A stretch of DNA of 64,000 nucleotides from contig NZ_CP049859.1 of assembly GCF_011400295.1 (NCBI RefSeq), positions 310,001-374,000 of the forward strand, given 5' to 3'. Position numbers and translations under genes: made by a program. Shown here one piece after another: positions 45,818 through 54,895 of this stretch. Under the pieces are notes generated by a model that was not told the origin of the DNA, ran no database searches, and saw only the letters and a program-made list of their open reading frames with translations. The stretch's first letter is position 1, and each line of letters begins with the position of its first letter. The DNA comes from Erysipelothrix sp. HDW6A. Its GTDB lineage: Bacteria > Bacillota_I > Bacilli_A > Erysipelotrichales > Erysipelotrichaceae.

Positions 45818-46192
45818 ATGAATCTAAATATTGATTGCATCCGTGACATATTACTATCATATGATGCATTAAATCAAACACAAAAAGAAGTAATATCACA
45901 AAGAGATTTACATCTTGATGCCTATACTGATCATGAGATAACGTTTCATCTTAAACAGATGGACTTATCAAACTGTGCAAGTATGAAATTCTCAGAATCT
46001 CTTACCTATAACCCTGAGGAGACATTTATCCATGATTTAACGCGATATGGAGAAGACCTCCTTGCAGCAATGCAAGATGAAAATACATTTGTAGAGTTTA
46101 AAGAGATTATCGACTCTAAGTATCCAAGTTATAATCTTGAAATTTTCATTTATGCCTATCATTCATTCTTATCTACACGATATGGAATGTAA
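45818..46192 (+). CDS. DUF2513-like protein
   Basis: A 124-residue protein starting NLNIDCIRDILLSYD with EITFHLKQMDLSN later, the pattern of DUF2513 proteins. These are often found near mobile elements and are of unknown role; a winged-helix-like fold is suggested. The start is ATG 45,818 with GAGGAGG upstream, and an earlier reading to 45,773 is rejected. It lies behind the pyr operon on the same strand but has its own region upstream. Confidence 0.7.
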   Translation: MNLNIDCIRDILLSYDALNQTQKEVISQRDLHLDAYTDHEITFHLKQMDLSNCASMKFSESLTYNPEETFIHDLTRYGEDLLAAMQDENTFVEFKEIIDSKYPSYNLEIFIYAYHSFLSTRYGM

Positions 46193-46255
46193 AGAGACTC
46201 TTTAAATTAGGGTCTTTTTTAGTATAATAGTAAGAAAGTAATAAGGGAGAAAACA

Positions 46256-46813
46256 ATGACTGAAAGACAGAAAATGATGCGTGGTGAATTATACGATGCA
46301 AATAATGATGTGGAGTTGATAAATGAGAGAAGACGTTGTAAAGATTTATGTCATGAGTATAACGGTCTCTATCCTTCAGATAGTCAATCACAAAGAGCTT
46401 TACAAGAAAAAATATTTGGAACAATCGACGAGACTTCGGTAATTGTTGCTCCTTTTTGGTGTGATTACGGTAAGAACATTCATGTAGGAAAGAATTTCTT
46501 TGCGAATCACAATACAATTATTTTAGACGGCGCAAAAGTTCAGTTTGGAGATAATGTCTTTATTGCACCAAACTGTGGTTTTTATACCGCAGGACATCCA
46601 ATAGATGCTGAAAAACGCGCACAAGGATTAGAGTATGCTTATCCAATAACGGTAGGCAATGACGTTTGGATTGGAGCAGGAGTGCAAATATTACCAGGAG
46701 TAACTGTTGGTAATAATGTAGTAATCGGAGCAGGAAGTGTTGTAAATAAAGATATACCAGATAATGTTATCGCGGCAGGCAATCCGTGTAGAGTCATAAA
46801 GAAACAGAAATAA
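46256..46813 (+). CDS. maa: Sugar O-acetyltransferase (maltose/galactoside acetyltransferase type)
   Basis: A 185-residue hexapeptide-repeat acetyltransferase. The N-terminal cap (MTERQKMMRGELYDANNDVEL, abridged) and the left-handed beta-helix (VGNDVWIGAGVQILPGVTVG) are typical of Maa/LacA; the catalytic His is probably that in AGHPID. It would transfer acetyl from acetyl-CoA to a sugar hydroxyl, perhaps to dispose of unmetabolised sugars. Ribosome site AAGGGAG. Confidence 0.9.
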   Translation: MTERQKMMRGELYDANNDVELINERRRCKDLCHEYNGLYPSDSQSQRALQEKIFGTIDETSVIVAPFWCDYGKNIHVGKNFFANHNTIILDGAKVQFGDNVFIAPNCGFYTAGHPIDAEKRAQGLEYAYPITVGNDVWIGAGVQILPGVTVGNNVVIGAGSVVNKDIPDNVIAAGNPCRVIKKQK

Positions 46814-46850
46814 AAATTGCGATAAGAGGATACTTATGATATTATCCTAC

Positions 46851-46942
46851 TGGGAATGAAGTTCTCCCATATTGATGATCAATAAAACCGCAATTGAGAA
46901 ATTGCTGATGACTTCTGCTTTTTTTAGCAGAGGTCATTTTTA
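46851..46942 (+). promoter_or_regulatory. Fluoride riboswitch (crcB motif) with terminator
   Basis: The aptamer matches the crcB motif. P1 is TGGGA (46,851-46,855) with TCCCA, enclosing ATGAAGTTC. A small extra hairpin (TTGATGATCAA) and AAAACC follow, then stem GCAATT/AATTGC (46,890-46,905). GATGACTTCT closes the second helix with GAAGT (46,858-46,862). The terminator stem (46,908-46,919 with 46,926-46,937, 12 bp) uses the same ACTTC. Fluoride binding should therefore block termination and switch the antiporter on. Confidence 0.87.
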
Positions 46943-46968
46943 TTTGACCTCGCAGATAGGAGACATAT

Positions 46969-48180
46969 ATGTTAGTTAGTTTTGCATTGATTATTATCGT
47001 AGGATATCTTTTAAGTAGGGTATTTGAAAGTATTGGAGTACCAGGTTTAATTGGTATGTTACTAGCGGGTATACTTCTAGGTCCATCCGTACTAAATATA
47101 CTGGATGAGAAGCTGTTAAATATATCTTCGGAGCTTCGCGAACTTGCATTATTAATAATTCTTATACGAGCTGGTTTATCCTTGAATCTTTGTGATTTCA
47201 AAAAAATGGGAATGAGTGCACTATTCATGTCGTTTGTACCAGCAATTTTTGAGATGAGTGCTAGTTTTGTGTTATCACAGTACTTTTTTGGATTCTCAGT
47301 ACAAGATGCAGCAATGACAGCCGCAATACTAGCTTCTGCTTCACCGGCAGTTATTGTTCCACGAATGTTAAAGCTTATGAAAGATGGTTATGGAACTAAT
47401 AAAGCGATCCCTCAACTTATTCTAACCAGTGATTCAATAGATGATGTGTTTAATATTGTTGTGTTTAGCTCTTTCTTAGGTTTAGGAAATGGTGTAAATA
47501 TATCGCTTACTCAGATTCTACAAATACCGATATCAATACTTCTTGGGATAAGTATCGGCTTACTCATTGGCTACATATTCTCTTTTGTTATTGATCGCAT
47601 TAGTGTAACAAACATCACACTTCTATTATTAGCAATAGGGTTTATGCTATTAGGCATAGAGGATAGTGTGCAAGATATTTTCCCTTTCTCAGGACTTATC
47701 TGCACAATGTCAACTGCCTTCATGATTAACGCTCAGAAGAAAGAGACGGCTCAACGTGTAGAATCACAACTTAATACAATGTGGAGTGGTGCTCAAATCG
47801 TTTTATTTGCATTGGTTGGTGCATTAGTAGAAATTAAGACTGTACATATTGCAGGGGTGTCAGCACTTCTTATGATAGTGCTTGTATTAATAATAAGAGC
47901 AATTGGGATTTACTTATGTTTACTAGGAAGTGACTTAAATATTCGGGAGAAACTTTTTTGCATGATTACGGGAATCCCCAAGGCAACTGTACAGGCTGCG
48001 ATAGGAGGTATTCCATTGGCAATGGGCTTTGCTAATGGCTCCTTAATACTGTCAATTGCTACAATTGCAATTATGTTTACAGCGCCTTTAGGAGCTTTTC
48101 TAATTGATAGACTTCATCCAGTATTACTAAGTAATGATAGTGCAAATATAACTATGATAGAAATTGAAACAGTCAAATAA
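46969..48180 (+). CDS. Cation/proton antiporter (CPA family)
   Basis: A 403-residue membrane protein with about twelve spans. It has the CPA family layout with GVPGLIGMLLAGILLGPS near the start, a repeat-swap core and SDSIDDVFNIV (adjacent acidic residues) in the ion path, closest to NhaP/KefB-like proteins. No regulatory NAD-binding domain follows. Control by a fluoride riboswitch links it to fluoride stress; antiporters of this class are known among fluoride-switch genes. Confidence 0.85.
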   Translation: MLVSFALIIIVGYLLSRVFESIGVPGLIGMLLAGILLGPSVLNILDEKLLNISSELRELALLIILIRAGLSLNLCDFKKMGMSALFMSFVPAIFEMSASFVLSQYFFGFSVQDAAMTAAILASASPAVIVPRMLKLMKDGYGTNKAIPQLILTSDSIDDVFNIVVFSSFLGLGNGVNISLTQILQIPISILLGISIGLLIGYIFSFVIDRISVTNITLLLLAIGFMLLGIEDSVQDIFPFSGLICTMSTAFMINAQKKETAQRVESQLNTMWSGAQIVLFALVGALVEIKTVHIAGVSALLMIVLVLIIRAIGIYLCLLGSDLNIREKLFCMITGIPKATVQAAIGGIPLAMGFANGSLILSIATIAIMFTAPLGAFLIDRLHPVLLSNDSANITMIEIETVK

Positions 48181-48219
48181 ATAAAGTTTATGTTAAACTA
48201 AAATCAAAGAGGTGATTTA

Positions 48220-49980
48220 ATGACGAAATACTCAGTAAAATCAACACTTAACAAGAGCTTTAGAGCAATTAAAGACAATTTTTTCAGATATCTGTTTGTC
48301 ATCGCTCTTGTGGAAGTTCTTGTGGTATTTATGAAACGTATCGTCCGTATACTACTTCGTTACGGACTGAATAAAGGACACCTCGTATCCATAACAAGTG
48401 ATAATTATCTACAGGTTCTTAAGCAACCGATTGTAATCCTCACCCTGTTTGCTGTGCTATGTGTAACTGTCTTGTTTGTAATAATTCAATTCGCAATATT
48501 AATCAGAATTGTTGGTGATTCATTTCATGAACAGAAGTTCAACTTTAAAGAGATTCCGCGATTCATAAAAAGACTTGTAAGCGTAGATATTTTATTGATT
48601 ATTCCATACGTCTTTCTTGTGATACCAAATATGAACTTTGCGATGTCAATTACATATGTATCACAATTTCACTTGCCAGAGTTCATTGTTTCAAGTATCT
48701 TTCAAAATTTTGCTCTCACGCTTGTGTATCTTGCTGGTAATGCAATATTTCTCTACCTAAACATTCGATTGGTCTTTACCCCAATTATCTATGTTATGAA
48801 CCCAGAAAAGCGTTTCATTGACGCTATAAAAGAAAGTTGGAAGATTACAAGAAAATCATTCATAAAGCTAGGTTTACTAATTTTCATTGGCTGGTTGATT
48901 ACTATGATATTTTCTGTTGCAATTCTCTATGGAATTCCTGCGATTTCTGCTATTCTTGCAATGCAATTTCCATCAATTCCTCGCGTAATCTTAATCGCAA
49001 TTGACACTAGTGCCATCGTACTCTTAATCATAGCGATATCTATGTGGATGATTCTCTCAATACAGATGATTGTAGTTCGTTATTATGAAATTACGGAAAG
49101 TTCTGAATATCATAGAAAAAGTTATAAACGCAGTGGGCTTGCAAAAATACTCGTGCTAACAGGAATCACTGGGTTTTATATCTTGTCTTTCGTATATATC
49201 TACTTTGATATGGGGAGAATGGATGAAAAATCAGAAACATTAATTATTTCTCACCGTGCCGAATCACCTGGAACGATTGAAAATACAATCGAAGCATTAA
49301 CTAAGGTGAATGAGTTTAAACCTGATTATGTAGAAATTGATGTACAGATTACTAAAGATGATGAAATCGTTGTATATCATGATTTTAACACCAAAAGATT
49401 AGGATCGAAAAACGTTAAAATAGCTCAATCAACTCTAGAAGAACTACAGAGTATTGAGTTAAGCAAAGATGGTATAAAGTCAAAAATCCCTACATTTGAA
49501 GAGTTTGTAATCAAAGCAAAAGAATTAAATCAAAGTCTGTTGATAGAATTTAAAGCAGAGACTTTCAATAATCCCTTATTAACAGAAAAAGTTACAGATA
49601 TTCTAAATCGTCACGATATGTTTAAAATGAGTACATTCCAATCACTCGACAAAAAGACGATTACTGAATATGAAGCCAAATATCCCAACGCAGAAACTGG
49701 ATTTATTCTTGGTATCAACTTTGGTGAACTTGAAATACTCAATGTTGATTTTTATTCTCTGGAAGATTCTTCGATTACAGATGATGTGGTTCAAAGCATT
49801 ATTTCTAACGATAAAGGACTTCTAGTGTGGACAATCAATGATGACTTAAGACTCCGTCACTACTTCATGTCATATCTTTCTGGTGTCATAACCGATGATG
49901 TAGAAATTGCTCAAGAAGTTAAAAAAAGTGTACAAGAGATCTCATCGTTTGAGATTCTTGTGTACGAAATAATGAGATAA
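48220..49980 (+). CDS. Glycerophosphodiester phosphodiesterase with N-terminal membrane domain
   Basis: A 586-residue protein. Residues about 20-335 hold seven to eight membrane spans (the GDPD membrane domain). The C-terminal catalytic domain starts at ISHRAESPGTIENT (about 344) with VEIDVQITKDD and VVYHDF giving the metal and catalytic residues. It would release glycerol 3-phosphate from glycerophosphodiesters at the outer face. This multi-span architecture is common in Bacillota. Ribosome site GAGGTGATTTA. Confidence 0.9.
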   Translation: MTKYSVKSTLNKSFRAIKDNFFRYLFVIALVEVLVVFMKRIVRILLRYGLNKGHLVSITSDNYLQVLKQPIVILTLFAVLCVTVLFVIIQFAILIRIVGDSFHEQKFNFKEIPRFIKRLVSVDILLIIPYVFLVIPNMNFAMSITYVSQFHLPEFIVSSIFQNFALTLVYLAGNAIFLYLNIRLVFTPIIYVMNPEKRFIDAIKESWKITRKSFIKLGLLIFIGWLITMIFSVAILYGIPAISAILAMQFPSIPRVILIAIDTSAIVLLIIAISMWMILSIQMIVVRYYEITESSEYHRKSYKRSGLAKILVLTGITGFYILSFVYIYFDMGRMDEKSETLIISHRAESPGTIENTIEALTKVNEFKPDYVEIDVQITKDDEIVVYHDFNTKRLGSKNVKIAQSTLEELQSIELSKDGIKSKIPTFEEFVIKAKELNQSLLIEFKAETFNNPLLTEKVTDILNRHDMFKMSTFQSLDKKTITEYEAKYPNAETGFILGINFGELEILNVDFYSLEDSSITDDVVQSIISNDKGLLVWTINDDLRLRHYFMSYLSGVITDDVEIAQEVKKSVQEISSFEILVYEIMR

Positions 49981-49983
49981 TAA

Positions 49984-50010
49984 AAGGCTCGACGAATCGA
50001 GCCTTACTTT
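49984..50010. terminator. Terminator shared by converging genes
   Basis: AAGGCTCGA / TCGAGCCTT, perfect 9-bp stem, loop CGAA; overlaps the stop of the synthetase gene on the minus strand. T-rich on the + side, A-rich on the other. Confidence 0.85.
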
Positions 50011-50690
50011 TGTGATTTATTGGTTTCAATATCTATTTGCTGGCGAATCGCTAGCATTTTTTTATCTGTTTCCGCAATTGTTTCTGCGCATTCTTTTAAG
50101 TCATTTGAAACTTCTTCAATATTGCCTAAATCTTTCTTATAACGAATCTCATGTTCTAAGCTTGCCCAAAAGTCCATTGCGATAGTGCGAATTTGAATTT
50201 CGACCTTACACATCACTTTGCCTTCTGATAAGAAAACAGGGATCGCTACAATCATGTGTAAGCTCCGGTAGCCATTAGGCTTAGGATTACTAATGTAGTC
50301 TTTTGTTTCTAGAACATTAATATCGTCTTGTTGTGCAATCATTTTAGCTAAAGTATAAATATCATCAATATATGAACAAATGACACGAACTCCAGCAACA
50401 TCGTCAAGATTTTCTTCGACTGACTCTACAGATACTGGGAAATTATAGCGAATAAGTTTATCAACAATACTTTGAGGTTTCTTTACACGGGATTTAATAA
50501 CGGCTATCGGGTTACGTGGGTTGAATACACCCATTTCACGATCTAAAATATTTAGTTTAGTTGTTATTTCCTCAACAGCACATTCATAACGTAACATCAT
50601 ATGACGAAACTTAACAGCTTGTTGGATAAAGAGTGCAGGGATCTTAAACACCTGATCTCTGTTAATGGTTACTTCATGTTTTTGTGACAT
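50004..50690 (-). CDS. relQ: Small alarmone synthetase (RelQ-like)
   Basis: A 228-residue (p)ppGpp synthetase. It has the substrate-binding helix with DREMGVFNPRNPI, the DDVAGVRVICSY motif and the EIQIRTIAMDFWASLEHEIRY block characteristic of RelQ (YjbM). No hydrolase or regulatory domains are present. It makes alarmones from GTP/GDP and ATP under cell-wall or other stress, acting as a tetramer. RelP is a possible alternative. Confidence 0.88.
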   Translation of the reverse strand: MSQKHEVTINRDQVFKIPALFIQQAVKFRHMMLRYECAVEEITTKLNILDREMGVFNPRNPIAVIKSRVKKPQSIVDKLIRYNFPVSVESVEENLDDVAGVRVICSYIDDIYTLAKMIAQQDDINVLETKDYISNPKPNGYRSLHMIVAIPVFLSEGKVMCKVEIQIRTIAMDFWASLEHEIRYKKDLGNIEEVSNDLKECAETIAETDKKMLAIRQQIDIETNKSQK

Positions 50691-50733
50691 AGAATCACTC
50701 CTTCATTCCTTATTGTATCAAATTTTGGGATAA

Positions 50734-50753
50734 GAAAAAGAGCCTCAGCTCTT
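50734..50753 (-). terminator. Terminator of the HesB-like gene
   Basis: AAGAGC / GCTCTT stem with loop CTCA at the stop of the minus-strand gene, followed on that strand by TTTTTC. Confidence 0.7.
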
Positions 50754-51036
50754 ATTTCATAATAACATCGTAATGTGGTTCGTAACCATCTTCACGCATT
50801 GTGATATCTAAGTCCTTGTCTGAGAAGAACCATTCATCGAATCGTTCTACATAGAAGTTAATACCTTCAACGGTTACAAGAGTTAGTGGATCGGTAGGGT
50901 CTTGTTTATGGATTGCAAAAGAGAATCCTCCGTGAGGGCCGTAAACTTTTCCAAAGAATTTTATGCTGTCTCCAGGAACTAAGTCAAGTTCTTTAATATA
51001 CCATTGTGCAGCTTCTTTTGATACTGTTAATTTCAT
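50752..51036 (-). CDS. HesB/IscA-like protein without cysteines (YneR type)
   Basis: A 94-residue protein with the HesB/YneR fold (KLTVSKEAAQWYIKEL, VYGPHGGFSFAIHKQ, then YVERFDEWFF). It lacks the three Cys of true IscA carriers, so it cannot hold an iron-sulfur cluster in the usual way. Role unknown in this subfamily. Good ribosome site (AGAGGTGATTTT). Confidence 0.82.
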   Translation of the reverse strand: MKLTVSKEAAQWYIKELDLVPGDSIKFFGKVYGPHGGFSFAIHKQDPTDPLTLVTVEGINFYVERFDEWFFSDKDLDITMREDGYEPHYDVIMK

Positions 51037-51105
51037 AAAATCACCTCTATGTCTATGGTATCACAGTTACTCATAATATTTTGGCTTAATGCCTAATTAA
51101 ACGAG

Positions 51106-51960
51106 TTAAATTAATCGTTTCTCAAAGCCACCATCGACTTTAAGATTCTTTGTAATAATAATAAACGCTTTAGGGTCATGTTTCTTAATCATTTTCTTAA
51201 TATCTTCTATTTCTGACTGAGCCACGATTGTCACAAATACATCTACTTCTGATCCAGTGTAAGCACCAAATCCAGGCCAATGTGTCACTCCACGCCTTAG
51301 GTTATTCATTATTTCATGTTTAACCTCAGGGTTCTTAGTAAAGACCATAACGCTTGCTTCAAGATTGTGTTCGTGGAATTTATCTAAGCAATATGAGAAT
51401 ACGAATGAATAAACCAATGAATATAATGCGATTTGAGCATCATAGATAATAAAACAAATTGCGTAAATAATACAGTTAATAGTGAGGTAAAGTTTACCAA
51501 GACTACCTTTGTTTTTCTGTGAAAAGTAGAATCCAATTACATCCAATCCACCAGCAGAACCCTTTGCACGATACGTTAGTGAACATCCATATGCACCAAG
51601 AACACCAGCTAAAGCAATTGCAATAAATACATCACCTACAATAGGCTGTGAAGGAACAGGAATAAATGTTAAGGATACAGATTGGAAGAAAATACTAATA
51701 AGGCTAAGTTTTACAAAGTTTTGTGATAATTTATTCCAAGCAAAGATAAATATTGGAATATTTAAAGCGAAATATATCGTACCAGTTGGATCAATTGATA
51801 AATTGAGTTTAAATAGTGCGAATACTGCATCTCTCAACAATTGAGCAATCCCGGTTAACCCTCCGTTATAAATCGCCGCAGGAATGAGTAATGTGTTGAC
51901 AGAAACAGCAAACAAGATAGAGCCTACAATAGTAAGCAAAACTCGACGTGTCATTTTCAT
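51106..51960 (-). CDS. YitT-family membrane protein
   Basis: A 284-residue protein with five to six membrane spans (about 8-200) and a cytosolic DUF2179 domain (about 205-284) with TGSEVDVFVTIVAQSE. This is the standard YitT arrangement. Probably a transporter; no substrate is established. It reads alone toward the left with its promoter in 51,961-52,100. Confidence 0.88.
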   Translation of the reverse strand: MKMTRRVLLTIVGSILFAVSVNTLLIPAAIYNGGLTGIAQLLRDAVFALFKLNLSIDPTGTIYFALNIPIFIFAWNKLSQNFVKLSLISIFFQSVSLTFIPVPSQPIVGDVFIAIALAGVLGAYGCSLTYRAKGSAGGLDVIGFYFSQKNKGSLGKLYLTINCIIYAICFIIYDAQIALYSLVYSFVFSYCLDKFHEHNLEASVMVFTKNPEVKHEIMNNLRRGVTHWPGFGAYTGSEVDVFVTIVAQSEIEDIKKMIKKHDPKAFIIITKNLKVDGGFEKRLI

Positions 51961-52170
51961 GGTCCTATTATATCATCAAGCATGAATAAGGGATACAAAG
52001 AAATTTCAAATATAGGCTAAGTAGGCTAGTAGAAAATAGTATATAATATATAAGTAAATTAGAACTGTACGTTCAAACTTAGGATACTAGTTATCAACAA
52101 GTGATGTGTGGTAGAATAGATAAGAAGAAATCACACATATCAATCGTTATTTAAGAAAGAAGGAAGTTCG

Positions 52171-52578
52171 ATGTTTGAAAAAATACATAGCTTAGGTATT
52201 ACAAAACGATTTAATATCGCACTTATCGTTGGTTTTTTTCTTAGTCTTATTCTAGGGATTCTCTCGGGATTGTTCCGATATAGATTTATAAATCATGCGG
52301 TTATATTAGTATTAGTGGCAATATTAATTGCGTTCACAATTCAAAAAATAGGTAACTCAGTTCAGCAACGTTTTTCATTAATTGCTGTTCTGTATACAGT
52401 TATCGCAATAGTACTGTCAGATGTTATTGCTCAATATGGGGCAATAGGTCTCTTTGATATTGATTCATATTTCTTAATCTTCAAATTCGCAATTTACGAA
52501 GATATCAACTCGGTAATTTGGCTTGCATATCGTGTGCTAGCTATTTATGTAAGTTACGTCTATTCGAGGATTATATAA
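52171..52578 (+). CDS. Small membrane protein upstream of alanine racemase
   Basis: A 135-residue protein with about four membrane segments (16-36, 42-60, 72-90, 112-130). No known motif. It has a good ribosome site (AGAAAGAAGGAAGTTCG), and its stop overlaps the racemase start (TAATG), so the two genes are co-translated. Function unknown; a cell-envelope role is possible by association. Confidence 0.6.
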   Translation: MFEKIHSLGITKRFNIALIVGFFLSLILGILSGLFRYRFINHAVILVLVAILIAFTIQKIGNSVQQRFSLIAVLYTVIAIVLSDVIAQYGAIGLFDIDSYFLIFKFAIYEDINSVIWLAYRVLAIYVSYVYSRII

Positions 52579-53609
52579 TGCCAAGAGAAACCTGGGCAGA
52601 CATATATTTAGATAGATTAGAAAACAACTACAAACTCCTTACGCAACAAAGTGGTAAGGAGATTTTTGGTGTTGTAAAAGCGAATGCTTACGGTCATGGG
52701 GAGTATGAGATATCAAAAAAACTACTAGAGATAGGGTGTTCTGTTCTTTGTGTTTCATCACTTGATGAGGCTCTATCTTTGTCAGAACACGGGATTAACT
52801 CTGATATCTTAATCTTTAGTTATGTTAATCCAGAAGATATTAAGAAATATCATCATGAAAACTATATCTATACAGTGCCATCACTTGATTGGTATGAGAG
52901 CATCAAAGGTATCGAAACTAAGTTAAGACTCCACGTTGAGATTAATACAGGTATGAATCGATACGGAATTAAAAACTACTCTGAATTAGCTGATATGGCG
53001 AAAAACCACAGTGTTGAAGGAATATACACACATTTCCAGAGTCCAGTGACTGATGATACCAATAAAGAACAACTGCAAGTTTTTAAGAAAGTCTATGAAG
53101 CATATCAAGGAGAACTAAAATGGGTTCATGTTGGAAATTCGCCGTTTGATCTAGTAAAAGATGAGAACTGGATTAACGGAATGCGTGTAGGCTTGGGAAT
53201 GTACGGTTACCGTTCAAATACAGTAGGACTCGAACCAGTTCTCGAATTGACATCAAAGATTACTCATTTAGATACTGCGCAAGTCGGCGAAACTGTTGGA
53301 TATGATTACAGTTATGAAGTCAAAGAAGCGATACACTTTGCGACGATGCCAATAGGATATGCAGATGGCTTTGATCGTCGTCAATCTCAAGCGCCAGTTT
53401 GGATTCGCAATCAGTTCTATCCGATCATTGGCAAGATATGTATGGATCAAACAATGATAAAAGTCGATACACAGTGTTTGTTTTACGATGAAATTGAACT
53501 TATTGGGAAGCATCGCACCTGTGCATATATTGAAGAACATACAGGAATAATTCCTTATGTTCAGTTATCCACATTAAGTCATCGAATTCGTAGAGTTTAC
53601 CATCAATAA
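52578..53609 (+). CDS. alr: Alanine racemase
   Basis: A 343-residue PLP enzyme making D-alanine for peptidoglycan. The PLP Lys34 lies in VVKANAYGHGEYE, MNRYGIK follows at about 139, the catalytic Tyr is in VGYDYSYEV, and the C-terminal beta domain has MPIGYADGFDRRQ and IGKICMDQTM. Shorter than usual (about 370-390). ATG 52,578 is chosen; the upstream reading to 52,518 overlaps the previous gene. Convergent with rmuC across a terminator. Confidence 0.92.
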   Translation: MPRETWADIYLDRLENNYKLLTQQSGKEIFGVVKANAYGHGEYEISKKLLEIGCSVLCVSSLDEALSLSEHGINSDILIFSYVNPEDIKKYHHENYIYTVPSLDWYESIKGIETKLRLHVEINTGMNRYGIKNYSELADMAKNHSVEGIYTHFQSPVTDDTNKEQLQVFKKVYEAYQGELKWVHVGNSPFDLVKDENWINGMRVGLGMYGYRSNTVGLEPVLELTSKITHLDTAQVGETVGYDYSYEVKEAIHFATMPIGYADGFDRRQSQAPVWIRNQFYPIIGKICMDQTMIKVDTQCLFYDEIELIGKHRTCAYIEEHTGIIPYVQLSTLSHRIRRVYHQ

Positions 53610-53610
53610 A

Positions 53611-53648
53611 AAACACAGCAGATTCAATTAAGAGTCTGCTGTTTCATT
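53611..53648. terminator. Bidirectional terminator between alr and rmuC
   Basis: ACAGCAGATTC / GAGTCTGCTGT, an 11-bp stem with one G-T pair, A-run before and T-run after. The rmuC stop lies inside it. Confidence 0.85.
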
Positions 53649-54830
53649 TTCTATTAAGATATCGTCGTCTATCTCTGGTTGTGATAACTCAACGTTGGAT
53701 ATTTCTTCAAAGCGTTTGGTAATTTTCTCTGTTGTAATATTAATGTTTTTGAAATCATTGCTTAAACCGTCCATGCGATTGGATAAACGTTGCCAACGAT
53801 CACGATAACGATCAAACTCAGTTGAAAGTAATTTTAATTGTTCATGAATAACTGTCGCATACTTCTCACGTTCAAGATTCATAAGAATGGTTTGAATCGT
53901 TGTCAAGGTACTCATTAGAGTTGTGGGGCTGGCAATCCATACGCGTCGTTTTTGTGAGTAGTCGAGAATATCTTGATGGTAAGCACTTATAGTCGCGAAA
54001 ATTGCTTCAGCAGGTACAAACATGATGGCTTGGTCGGATGTGACACCTGGAATGATATACTTGTTTGCGATATCATCAATATGCTTCTTACAGTCTGTCA
54101 CAAAGGATTTTGTAGCATTGAGTCTTTCGATATCACTTAAGTCTGTATCTGTCATTTTACGATAGTTTTCTAGCGGAAACTTCGAATCAATGGCTAGTGT
54201 TCCAAGAGGTTCCGGAGCAAAGAGTACGGCATCAACTCTACTTCCTGTATTAAATGAATATTGAAGTTGGTAGATTTTATCATTACGATCACCAAAGATT
54301 GATGAAAGAATTTGAGAGAGTTGAACTTCTCCAAACGTTCCACGAGTTTTCTTGTCAGTAAGCACATTTTGTAGGGAAACTATATCGCTAGATAAGGAGT
54401 CAATCTTCTTCTGAGCTTCGTCTATCTTACTAAGTCTTGAAACTATATTAGTAAAGGTCTCATTAGTTTTCTTAAATCCTTCAGTCAAGTTATCGCTAAC
54501 GCGTTTATCAACATCTCCGAGTCGCTTCTCAACAGTATCTTGTAAAGCTTTAAACTGGGTAGTGATTGAAGTGTTCATCGTGCTTTGAAATTCAATTAAA
54601 CTGTGCGCTGTAGCCCGTTCAAAGCTAGTATTACGGTCATTCAGTTCTTTAATCCGACTATCAATCCTATCAGTAAGATCATTGAATGATCGATTCATAA
54701 ACTCTCTGTTGGCTGTATCGAATTGATGCATTCGCAAGTCATCTTTACTCGATGAAAACAAGCGAAAAATGATAATGAGTAAGAGAATTACAATGGTAAT
54801 GAGTAATAGAGATAAGTAGATATCTGACAT
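53628..54830 (-). CDS. rmuC: DNA recombination protein RmuC
   Basis: A 400-residue RmuC protein. Membrane anchor at about 5-22, long coiled coil at about 40-165, then the nuclease-like core with TRGTFGEVQLSQIL, VDAVLFAPEPLGTLAIDSKFPLENY (abridged) and FVPAEAIFATISAY. RmuC limits rearrangements between inverted repeats. ATG 54,830 is chosen over 54,917, which would run through the promoter of the divergent patatin gene. Confidence 0.9.
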   Translation of the reverse strand: MSDIYLSLLLITIVILLLIIIFRLFSSSKDDLRMHQFDTANREFMNRSFNDLTDRIDSRIKELNDRNTSFERATAHSLIEFQSTMNTSITTQFKALQDTVEKRLGDVDKRVSDNLTEGFKKTNETFTNIVSRLSKIDEAQKKIDSLSSDIVSLQNVLTDKKTRGTFGEVQLSQILSSIFGDRNDKIYQLQYSFNTGSRVDAVLFAPEPLGTLAIDSKFPLENYRKMTDTDLSDIERLNATKSFVTDCKKHIDDIANKYIIPGVTSDQAIMFVPAEAIFATISAYHQDILDYSQKRRVWIASPTTLMSTLTTIQTILMNLEREKYATVIHEQLKLLSTEFDRYRDRWQRLSNRMDGLSNDFKNINITTEKITKRFEEISNVELSQPEIDDDILIENETADS

Positions 54831-54895
54831 AATTTCACGTCCTTTTTCATATTGTAACATAAAAACTCGTGTATAATAATGACAGAGGTGATAGT

